Source: Synergistaceae bacterium
GTDB lineage: Bacteria > Synergistota > Synergistia > Synergistales > Aminobacteriaceae
Reading direction: 5' to 3'
Length of the DNA stretch: 19,183 bases
NCBI GenBank assembly: GCA_017455085.1
Contig: JAFTBT010000114.1
Coordinates: 1-19,183, forward strand
This document shows positions 1-6,135 of the stretch, one piece after another. Position 1 is the first letter of the stretch. The number at the start of each line of letters is the position of its first letter. The notes beneath the pieces are model-generated. The model saw only the letters and a list, made by a program, of their open reading frames with translations, was not told the origin of the DNA and searched no databases. Both the position numbers and the translations under genes were made by a program.

Positions 1-36
1 ACTAATGGCGACACACTCACTAATGGCAACACACAA
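1..36 (+). repeat. Imperfect 18-bp in-frame direct repeat at the window edge
   Basis: Bases 1-18 and 19-36 encode TNGDTL and TNGNTQ. This may be the end of a longer in-frame array that starts outside the window. Two partial units are weak evidence on their own. Confidence 0.4.
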
Positions 37-342
37 CCCCTCACTCATGGAGAACGTCAACTGCTGGAATACATCATCAATTCAGGAACTTACGGGAACG
101 CAGACAATTTCGTCAGGAACAGAATGCTGCACTCCCACAGCCAAACCAAAACACAATACATCCTCTCCAGAATCTTCCTGCCTATGTCAGAAATCAGGGA
201 TCAATACCCATTTTTCTACAGGCACAAATCCCTGATCCCTATACTCATCATCCGCCGTCTCGTGAGAGCCCTCACCAAGAAAAAACACTCCACACTTCAG
301 GAAATCCGCGCTATCCTCAAAATGCAGCAGCACTCCTCATGA
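1..342 (+). CDS. Nucleotidyltransferase family protein (NTP_transf_5-like), C-terminal part
   Basis: The reading frame is open from the first base and ends in TGA at 340-342, so only the last 113 residues are present. The segment LLEYIINSGTYGNADNFVRN, followed by a basic stretch with SRIFLPMSEIRDQYPFF and IIRRLVRAL, matches from memory the C-terminal half of the large nucleotidyltransferase family (Pfam NTP_transf_5) often found in polysaccharide and surface-glycan clusters. The catalytic GS...D core would lie upstream of the window, so activity cannot be judged. The donor and acceptor are unknown. The stop lies one base from the stop of the convergent ACT gene, with no terminator between them. 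The first 36 bases encode an imperfect duplication. Confidence 0.7.
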   Translation, partial: TNGDTLTNGNTQPLTHGERQLLEYIINSGTYGNADNFVRNRMLHSHSQTKTQYILSRIFLPMSEIRDQYPFFYRHKSLIPILIIRRLVRALTKKKHSTLQEIRAILKMQQHSS

Positions 343-343
343 A

Positions 344-784
344 TCACAGTGTGGCCAAGTCTCCGTGACATAGCAGACGTATTCCCGCAGAAGTCAGCAC
401 ATCTATAGCCTGCTCGTTGTCAGTGAACTTGAAGATTATGCACGAGTTTTTCAGGTTATGGGCGTATTTGCTCCCGACAGCATAGAGATACTCAATGTTC
501 ACATCCCCGTCCTTAATGACCTTAAGCACTTGGTTCAAGCCTCCGGGAATATTCGGAACTTCCACCGCAACAACATCAGTAGTCGCAACATCAAAGCCCA
601 TATTTCGGAGAACTGACGAAGCCCATATCACATTATCGACTATGATTCGCACGGTGCTGGTGTCCGAAGACTGCGCAACTGTCAGCGCACGAATGCTTAT
701 GCCCTTATCGGCGAACACAGTAGTCATGTTGTAGAGAGTTCCCGGCCCATTATCCAGACACACAGAAATCTGCTTAACGTTCAT
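344..784 (-). CDS. Tandem ACT-domain protein (last of three)
   Basis: This 146-residue protein has two ACT domains: residues 1-70 (begins MNVKQISVCLDNGPGTL) and about 71-146 (VAVEVPNIPGGLNQVL, then NIEYLYA). Each shows the small-ligand-binding pattern of a first strand followed by PG-L. The ATG at 784 is chosen because GGAGGT lies 7 bases upstream; an upstream in-frame start at 826 would run through the hairpin at 805-838. ACT pairs of this size (COG4747-like) commonly sit beside phenylacetate-CoA ligase and iorAB and are thought to bind amino acids. A role as aromatic amino-acid sensor or ligase regulator is inferred from context. It is cut off from its two paralogues by a terminator-like hairpin, so its dose may be set separately. 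Confidence 0.85.
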   Translation of the reverse strand: MNVKQISVCLDNGPGTLYNMTTVFADKGISIRALTVAQSSDTSTVRIIVDNVIWASSVLRNMGFDVATTDVVAVEVPNIPGGLNQVLKVIKDGDVNIEYLYAVGSKYAHNLKNSCIIFKFTDNEQAIDVLTSAGIRLLCHGDLATL

Positions 785-799
785 AATATGCACCTCCAC

Positions 800-838
800 A
801 AAAAAGGCTGCTATCCTCAGTCTCAAGAATAACAGCCT
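800..838 (-). terminator. Intrinsic terminator or attenuator between ACT genes
   Basis: Read on the minus strand, a 14-bp stem pairs 825-838 with 805-818 around a 6-base loop (819-824). All pairs are Watson-Crick or G-U. Six U residues follow directly, the first being the last stem base. It lies 96 bases after the stop of the upstream ACT gene and just before the GGAGGT of the downstream one. The shape is that of a rho-independent terminator. Because a gene in the same orientation follows with no room for a promoter in between, it more likely acts as an attenuator or partial terminator. Confidence 0.75.
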
Positions 839-933
839 GAAAATTCATGCCAGAATCTTACACGAATATGCTCCGGAGTTTTCACGCCTGCATATGATTT
901 TCGCGAAGGATTCACGAGTTTCGCGCTGAGAGC

Positions 934-1377
934 TTACAGTCCCGAAATCTCCTCCTGAGTCAGCAGGTTCACTCCCGACTCGTGCAGCTTCTCCATTGCA
1001 AGAGCGTTGTTGTTCACCTCGAAAACCATGTATATCTCTTTCCCGATCCACCGTGAATTTTTGCTGGTGATAGGGTACACGTGCTGAATGTTGACTCCGT
1101 TTTTGCTCAGGATGTCCAGAATCTTCAACATGCCTTTATCCGGATCGGTGATCTCCGCTACAAATACCTCCGTGAACGTCGCAGGATACCCCGCATTCTT
1201 CAGCATCGATGCCGTGTAGATGACGTTATCCACAATCAGACGCAGTATCGTCATCCCGCCCATGTCCATAGCTGTGAATGCCCGCAAGTGTACGTTGTTG
1301 TCCTCTAGTGTCTTGAGTGCGCTGTAGAGTGTGCCGGGTTTGTCCTCAAGGAAAATAGTAATCTGCTTTACGTTCAT
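934..1377 (-). CDS. Tandem ACT-domain protein (middle of three)
   Basis: A 147-residue protein with two ACT domains: residues 1-70 (MNVKQITIFLEDKPGTLYSAL) and about 71-147 (FVAEITDPDKGMLKILDIL, then NIQHVYPITS). Its second domain has DPDKG where the two paralogues have VPNVPGG or VPNIPGG, so the ligand loop has diverged. The ATG at 1377 follows the upstream gene's TAA by four bases, with no good Shine-Dalgarno of its own, so translation is probably coupled. Binding of an aromatic amino acid or related effector is inferred from the operon. The gene is followed by the hairpin at 805-838. Confidence 0.85.
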   Translation of the reverse strand: MNVKQITIFLEDKPGTLYSALKTLEDNNVHLRAFTAMDMGGMTILRLIVDNVIYTASMLKNAGYPATFTEVFVAEITDPDKGMLKILDILSKNGVNIQHVYPITSKNSRWIGKEIYMVFEVNNNALAMEKLHESGVNLLTQEEISGL

Positions 1378-1381
1378 GGTC

Positions 1382-1816
1382 TTATAGTGCAGAAAGTGCC
1401 TCGTGATTCAGAATCTTCACGCCCTGTTTCGTGAGAGCCTCCGAAGATTTGTCGTTGTCGTCCACACGGAAGATCATGTACGCTGTCTGCGAACTCTTGT
1501 TGCCGAGAATCGCATACATGTACTCAATATTCACGCCTGCTCCGTCCAGAATCTCAAGCACATGATTCAGTCCGCCCGGAACATTGGGGACTTCCACCGC
1601 CAAAACGTCCGTCATGCTCGCAACAAAACCGGCATCCTTCAGGGTGTTGGCAGTGCCTAAAACGTCATCAACTATCAGCCTCACGATTCCGAAGTCGCTC
1701 GTCTCAGCAAGGGATAACCCCCGCAAGTCGATCTTGGCCGCCGCAAGTGCCTTCGTCATCTCGTGGAGAGTACCTGCTCTGTTTTCGAGGAATACAGAAA
1801 TCTGCTTTACGCTCAT
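1382..1816 (-). CDS. Tandem ACT-domain protein (first of three)
   Basis: A 144-residue protein with two ACT domains: residues 1-70 (MSVKQISVFLENRAGTLHEM) and about 71-144 (LAVEVPNVPGGLNHVLEIL, then NIEYMYAI). The ATG at 1816 is chosen over an in-frame GTG at 1831 because GAGGTG lies 7 bases upstream. It follows the ligase stop by 14 bases and precedes the next ACT gene by 4. Of the three paralogues it most resembles the last one (344-784). Pairing with phenylacetate-CoA ligase is a recurrent arrangement in anaerobes; the ligand is not known from sequence. Confidence 0.87.
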   Translation of the reverse strand: MSVKQISVFLENRAGTLHEMTKALAAAKIDLRGLSLAETSDFGIVRLIVDDVLGTANTLKDAGFVASMTDVLAVEVPNVPGGLNHVLEILDGAGVNIEYMYAILGNKSSQTAYMIFRVDDNDKSSEALTKQGVKILNHEALSAL

Positions 1817-1830
1817 CTTCACGCACCTCA

Positions 1831-3134
1831 CTAAATTTTTCTGTTGTCAATGACTCTAACAGCTTTTCCCTCAGAACGCACTATAGTCTTCGGCGCAACT
1901 AGGGTAACTTTCGCTTTGAGTCCCAGCATTGAGCGCAGACCGTCAACTAATTCCGCCTGCCTCTTGTTGACCTCGCCGAGATTGTCCGTGAACATTTCGG
2001 GAGTCATTTCGACTCTAACGTCCAGAGTGTCGGTGTTGTTGACTCTGTCCACAATGATCTGATAGTTCGCAGGATAGCCGCTGTTGATGAGTACGGTCTC
2101 GATTTGACTCGGGAAGACGTTTACGCCGCGAATAATGAGCATGTCGTCAGTTCTGCCCTTGAGCTTGGTCATGCGGACGTGAGTCCTTCCGCAGGGGCAT
2201 GGCTCGTGTGTTAGTGTAGTGATGTCGCGAGTTCTGTACCTGATGAGCGGGAAAGCCTCCTTGTCGAGAGTCGTGAATACCAGTTCACCGAGACTCCCTT
2301 CCGGCAAAACTTCGCCAGTCTTCGGGTCGATAATCTCCGGGATGAAGTAATCCTCGTTGATGTGCATTCCGTGCTGGTCCTCGCACTCAAAAGATACTCC
2401 CGGCCCGCAAAGCTCAGTCAGTCCGTAAATGTCGTACGCTTTGATTCCCATAGTGGCCTCGATGTCGCGCCTCATCTCTTCGCTCCAAGCCTCTGCACCA
2501 AAAATACCGGCCTTCAGCGGAATATCTTCGGGGGTCATGCCCATTTCCTTCATGCGTTCACCGATGAATGCGGCATAACTGGGAGTGCAGCACAGAATCG
2601 TAGCGTGTAAGTCCTTGATGAACATAATCTGCCTGTCAGTGTTGCCTGAAGATGTAGGAATAGTGAGTGAGCCGAGCTTGTGGCTTCCTCCGTTGAGTCC
2701 CGGCCCGCCGGTGAAGAGTCCGTAACCGTACGATACCTGAACAACGTCCTCGTCAGTTCCGCCCGCAGCGACGATAGCCCTTGCGCACATGGTCTCCCAA
2801 ATGTCTATGTCGTGATGAGTGTAGAAGGCTACGACTCTTTGTCCTGTAGTGCCGCTGGTTGACTGGATACGTACGCAGTCTTTTAGTGGCTTTCCCATGA
2901 GCCCATAGGGATATGCTTTGCGGAGGTCGTCTTTCGTCAGGAACGGGAGCTTGTAGAGGTCATCGAGTGAGTGTATGTCGTCAGGGGTGAGTCCTTTTCC
3001 TGCATCTTTGCGCGGTAATATGGGACGTTTTCCCAGACGTGGCGGACTTGTCTTAGGAGCTTTTCGTTCTGGAGATCACGAATCTTTTCGCGGCTCATGG
3101 TCTCGATTTCGGGCTGGAAATATTTCTTGTTCAT
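1831..3134 (-). pseudogene. paaK: Phenylacetate-CoA ligase (PaaK family), interrupted by a one-base frameshift
   Basis: This AMP-forming ligase would convert phenylacetate or another arylacetate plus CoA and ATP to arylacetyl-CoA. Residues 1-45 start MNKKYFQPEIETMSREKIRD and lie in one frame (2995-3134). The rest, from GLTPDDIHSLDDLYKLPF onward, lies in another (1831-2994). The two join exactly if one base is restored in the A4G2 run read at 2993-2998. Downstream the frame is intact: P-loop IQSTSGTTGQ, DIYGLTELCGPG, the C-terminal RGVNVFPSQIE, and the catalytic-lysine region SEGKAVRVIDNR. Total length of about 434 residues is normal. An ATG at 3143 is another possible start (GGAG only 3 bases upstream); 3134 has GGAG 12 bases upstream. 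A real mutation, a sequencing error and programmed slippage cannot be told apart here. Confidence 0.85.
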
Positions 3135-3164
3135 TTGTTGCATCAACTCCAAAAAAGTGTGTAT

Positions 3165-3740
3165 CTATGAGTTTTTCCCCAATCTGAAGGCTTTGCGGTT
3201 GAGGTCGAGGAATTTTTGTGGAACACATGCAGTGATGGCTTCGTCCCATTCTTCGGGGGATATGTCATCAAAATAGTGTGAGAGTCTGCCGAGCAATACT
3301 AGATTCACGGCCTTGACGCTTCCGGCATTTTCTGCGAGCTTCACGCAGTCCAGAGCGTCGATTTTCACGCCGAGAGAGCGAATTTTGCTGAGCAGGTCTT
3401 CAGGGTAATTCATTGCGCCTGTGAGTACGGGCATAGGGTCTATTTGCTGCGTAGAAGTAACGATTTGGCCGTCTGGTTTGAGGTATTCGAGATTACGTGC
3501 TGCCTCCAGAAGCTCAAACGATACTATGAAATCAGCCTGTCCCTTGTCGATTACGGGTGAATAAACTTTGTCGCCGTACCTGACGTAAGTAACTACGCTG
3601 CCTCCGCGCTGGCTCATGCCGTGAACTTCGGAGACTTTTACGTCATAGCCCTTAGCCGTCAGCAAATGACCAAGCAACTTGCTGGCGAGTACGCTGCCTT
3701 GTCCACCGACGCCGACGATCATAATGTTACGAGTGTTCAT
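3165..3740 (-). CDS. iorB: Indolepyruvate:ferredoxin oxidoreductase, beta subunit
   Basis: A 191-residue protein of the 2-oxoacid:acceptor oxidoreductase gamma-type fold. It begins MNTRNIMIVGVGGQGSVLAS, with the characteristic GVGGQG loop, followed by SEVHGMSQRGGSVVTYVRYG, the family's second hallmark. Partnered with IorA it oxidatively decarboxylates indolepyruvate, phenylpyruvate or hydroxyphenylpyruvate to the aryl-acetyl-CoA and reduces ferredoxin. The ATG at 3740 is chosen because the family starts at this methionine and GGAGGG lies 9 bases upstream; the open frame runs 52 codons further but overlaps iorA. It starts 2 bases after the iorA stop, consistent with coupled subunits. No anomalies were seen. 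Confidence 0.93.
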   Translation of the reverse strand: MNTRNIMIVGVGGQGSVLASKLLGHLLTAKGYDVKVSEVHGMSQRGGSVVTYVRYGDKVYSPVIDKGQADFIVSFELLEAARNLEYLKPDGQIVTSTQQIDPMPVLTGAMNYPEDLLSKIRSLGVKIDALDCVKLAENAGSVKAVNLVLLGRLSHYFDDISPEEWDEAITACVPQKFLDLNRKAFRLGKNS

Positions 3741-3742
3741 GT

Positions 3743-5683
3743 CTATCTGCCCTCCGTCTGTGAGAATGCTCCGAACTTGCAGAGCTGAGTACACACTCCG
3801 CAGCCAACGCAGAGAGTCGAGTCTACGTGAGCTTTGCCGTCCTTGATGGAGAGGGCAGGGCAGCCGATTCTCGTGCATGACTTGCAGGTGACGCACTTGG
3901 CCGTGTCGACAGTGAGGGGCGGATTGTGTTTGACGTACTTTAGGAGTGCGCAGGGTCTACGGGAAATTATGACGCTGGAGTCGTTTGCGGCGAGTTCTTC
4001 ACGCAAAGCATTTTCGCACTCGGTGAGGTTGTAGGGGTCGACGACTCTGACTCTGGAGAAGCCCATAGCCCTGCAGAGAGATTCGAGGTCGATTTTTCCT
4101 GCGGGGTCTCCCTTGATGTTGAGGCCGGTGGTGGGGTTTTGTTGGTGGCCTGTCATGCCGGTGATGGAGTTGTCGAGGATGATGACGGTGCTTTTGCTTT
4201 GGTTATATGCGATATTGGCGAGGCCGGTCATTCCTGAATGCATAAAAGTAGAATCCCCAATCACTGCGACAAGGGGGTGGGTTGGCGGGTTAAATAGCTT
4301 TTCTGCTTTGTTAGATAGTTCATAGCTGGAGATGTTGCCAGAATCGGAAACGCTATCATTATTTTCTGAGCTATTATCAGGACTGGAAACGCCGTTATGG
4401 TTTGCAGAACCACTCTCAGAGATTGAAATACCGTTATGATTGCCGGACAAGCTCCCATCACCGGAAACTCCCTCTGCATTTCGTGAAAACTCTTCTGCTT
4501 TGTTGAAGCCATGTATTGCGCTCACGGATGCCCCCATGCATAACGTCATCTCCATTGCCGACAACGGAGCTACTGCACCCAACGTGTAGCAGCCTATATC
4601 TCCCAAAACTGTACACTTCAGTTTGCTTAACGTGTAGAATATCCCCCTATGCGGACACCCTGCACACATCATCGGCGGACGAGCAGGAAGTGATTCACTG
4701 AGCTTCACACCCTCACCGTGAGAGAGTCCCAGCTTCTCAGCAACAACATTCGGACTCAATTCTCCCAGCAGGCCGAACAGAGATTTACCCTCACACTTCA
4801 GGCCAAGAGATAGGCAATAGCTCTCTATGAACCCGTCAAGCTCCTCAACGATCACTAATCTCTTAACGCTGCCCGCAAAATTTTTCAGCTTATCGTCAGG
4901 CAGAGGCCATATCATCCCCAATTTCAGCACTGGGAATCTATCTCCGCAGGCTTCCTTCACGTACTGATAGCATGTTGACGATGTGATGATCCCTATTGCT
5001 GAATCGCTGCCCTGTTCGGTTCTATTTAGGTCTGAAGTTTCCGCGAAGGCCTGAAGTCTGCGCATACGTTCCTCGACTACAGGATGTCTCTTTATCGCAT
5101 TGCCCGGCATCATGACGTACTTAGCGATATTTTTCGTGTATGGGTGTTCCGGAGCTGAGACTCTTTCGCCTGTCTCGACTGCTGACTGTGAATGCGCTAT
5201 ACGTGTACACATCTTCACGATCACCGGAGAATCGTACTCTTCCGACAAGTCATAGGCTCTCCTGAAGAAGTCTAGTGCTTCCTGTGAGTCCGAAGGCTCA
5301 AGCATGGGGAGCTTTGCGGCTCTGGCGTAGTGTCGAGAGTCCTGTTCGTTTTGAGAGGAGTGCATTCCTGCGTCGTCGGCAACACAGATCACCATTCCGG
5401 CGTTGATTCCGGTATAGGAGACTGTGAAGAGCGGATCTGCTGCGACGTTCAGGCCGACATGCTTCATGGCGCAAAAGCTGCGTTTTCCTGCAAGAGATGC
5501 TCCGAAGGCAGACTCCATAGCTACTTTTTCGTTGGGAGCCCATTCGGAATACAGCTCGTTATACTTTGCGAGTTCTTCGGTGATTTCTGTGCTGGGAGTA
5601 CCTGGATAGCTTGACGCAAAACAACATCCGGCCTCCCATATTCCACGAGCGGCGGCGGTGTTGCCCTGCATTAACTGTTTCAT
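3743..5683 (-). CDS. iorA: Indolepyruvate:ferredoxin oxidoreductase, alpha subunit, with internal low-complexity insert
   Basis: A 646-residue catalytic subunit. The N-terminal pyrimidine-binding region carries SSYPGTPSTEI and NEKVAMESAFGAS with MKHVGLNVAADPLF. The thiamine-diphosphate domain carries CAGCPHRG, GDIGCYTLG and GDSTFMHSG. The C-terminus is a two-cluster ferredoxin domain with C597-x2-C-x2-C-x4-C608-P and C625-x2-C-x2-C-x3-C635, which passes electrons to ferredoxin. The ATG at 5683 has an AAGGGGG box and is the usual family start. It is the first gene of the operon, with an extended -10 box upstream. The oddity is at residues 397-466. Between SAIHGFNKA and VAVIGDSTF, where homologues have only a short linker, there is a Ser/Asn/Gly-rich stretch of four 13-residue repeats flanked by a duplicated NKAE. 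Confidence 0.93.
   Translation of the reverse strand: MKQLMQGNTAAARGIWEAGCCFASSYPGTPSTEITEELAKYNELYSEWAPNEKVAMESAFGASLAGKRSFCAMKHVGLNVAADPLFTVSYTGINAGMVICVADDAGMHSSQNEQDSRHYARAAKLPMLEPSDSQEALDFFRRAYDLSEEYDSPVIVKMCTRIAHSQSAVETGERVSAPEHPYTKNIAKYVMMPGNAIKRHPVVEERMRRLQAFAETSDLNRTEQGSDSAIGIITSSTCYQYVKEACGDRFPVLKLGMIWPLPDDKLKNFAGSVKRLVIVEELDGFIESYCLSLGLKCEGKSLFGLLGELSPNVVAEKLGLSHGEGVKLSESLPARPPMMCAGCPHRGIFYTLSKLKCTVLGDIGCYTLGAVAPLSAMEMTLCMGASVSAIHGFNKAEEFSRNAEGVSGDGSLSGNHNGISISESGSANHNGVSSPDNSSENNDSVSDSGNISSYELSNKAEKLFNPPTHPLVAVIGDSTFMHSGMTGLANIAYNQSKSTVIILDNSITGMTGHQQNPTTGLNIKGDPAGKIDLESLCRAMGFSRVRVVDPYNLTECENALREELAANDSSVIISRRPCALLKYVKHNPPLTVDTAKCVTCKSCTRIGCPALSIKDGKAHVDSTLCVGCGVCTQLCKFGAFSQTEGR
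4325..4480 (-). repeat. Four 39-bp in-frame tandem repeats inside iorA
   Basis: Residues 402-453 of IorA split into four 13-residue units: NAEGVSGDGSLSG, NHNGISISESGSA, NHNGVSSPDNSSE and NNDSVSDSGNISS. The conserved core is N-x-x-G/S-V/I-S. The units are diverged in DNA, so the array is not a fresh duplication. A 12-base direct repeat (4301-4312 and 4493-4504), coding for NKAE, flanks the array exactly 192 bases apart. Confidence 0.75.
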
Positions 5684-5714
5684 TAAGTTTTATCCCCCTT
5701 TTGAGTTGCTGTGA

Positions 5715-5723
5715 ATTGTAGCA
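5715..5723 (-). promoter_or_regulatory. Extended -10 promoter of the iorA operon
   Basis: On the minus strand the sequence reads TGCTACAAT, an extended -10 (TG-n-TACAAT). It would give a start near 5708 and a leader of about 25 bases carrying the AAGGGGG ribosome site. No good -35 box is seen at the expected distance, which fits an extended -10 promoter. Confidence 0.5.
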
Positions 5724-5802
5724 CCTGCACAAGCTGATTCATGCTCTCATTAATAGTTCATGAGTCACAAACGCTACTATGCCGGTGATTGAGTTATGTC
5801 AA

Positions 5803-6126
5803 AAATTATGCTGTATATTAGAATCTAACAGACTACTATAAATTTTCACACTTAAGATTAATACATGCTAGACAGGCTTTAGGACATAGCAATATCTTTC
5901 TGTTGCATACAATACCCCGACATACCAACATAAATTCCACATCGAGATTAATACATGCTAGACAGACTTGAAGGCATAGCAATATCTTTCCGTTGCATAC
6001 AAGAAGCTAACAGACCAACATAAATTTCACACAGAGATTAATACATGCTAGACAGACTTTAGGACATAGCAATATCTTTCTGCTATATATTAGAATCTAT
6101 TAGACCAACATAAATTTTCATAAGGA
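5803..6126 (+). repeat. 90-bp tandem repeat array upstream of the ankyrin genes
   Basis: Units starting at 5855, 5945 and 6035 are spaced exactly 90 bases apart and share AGATTAATACATGCTAGACA, then GACATAGCAATATCTTTC (or GGCATAG) and CCAACATAAATT. A partial unit (about 5803-5854) precedes them. The next unit begins at 6126 and runs into the start of the 849-residue ankyrin gene, so its ATG aligns with the ATG of each unit (5865, 5955, 6045). This array fills most of the 452-base gap at 5684-6135. Bases 5724-5802 hold no gene. A weak sigma70-like pair (TTGAGT 5789-5794, TATATT 5814-5819, spacing 19) could drive the plus strand. No operator is recognised. Confidence 0.85.
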
Positions 6127-6135
6127 GATCAGTAT

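Noticed and set aside
1..235. A 76-codon plus-strand ORF starting at base 5
   Set aside because: The frame starting at base 1 encodes the conserved nucleotidyltransferase tail, so this frame is a shadow.
845..1051. A 68-codon minus-strand ORF overlapping the middle ACT gene
   Set aside because: It is out of frame with the ACT protein and has no ribosome site. The intergenic part (839-933) holds two TTTCGCG direct repeats but nothing I can name.
1831..2898. Separate ligase gene starting at ATG 2898
   Set aside because: No ribosome site precedes it, and conserved ligase sequence continues upstream in the same frame to 2994, so it is the downstream part of a frameshifted gene.
5803..6126. CRISPR array or iteron origin
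   Set aside because: The 90-bp units are continuous without variable spacers, and no replication initiator gene is adjacent.
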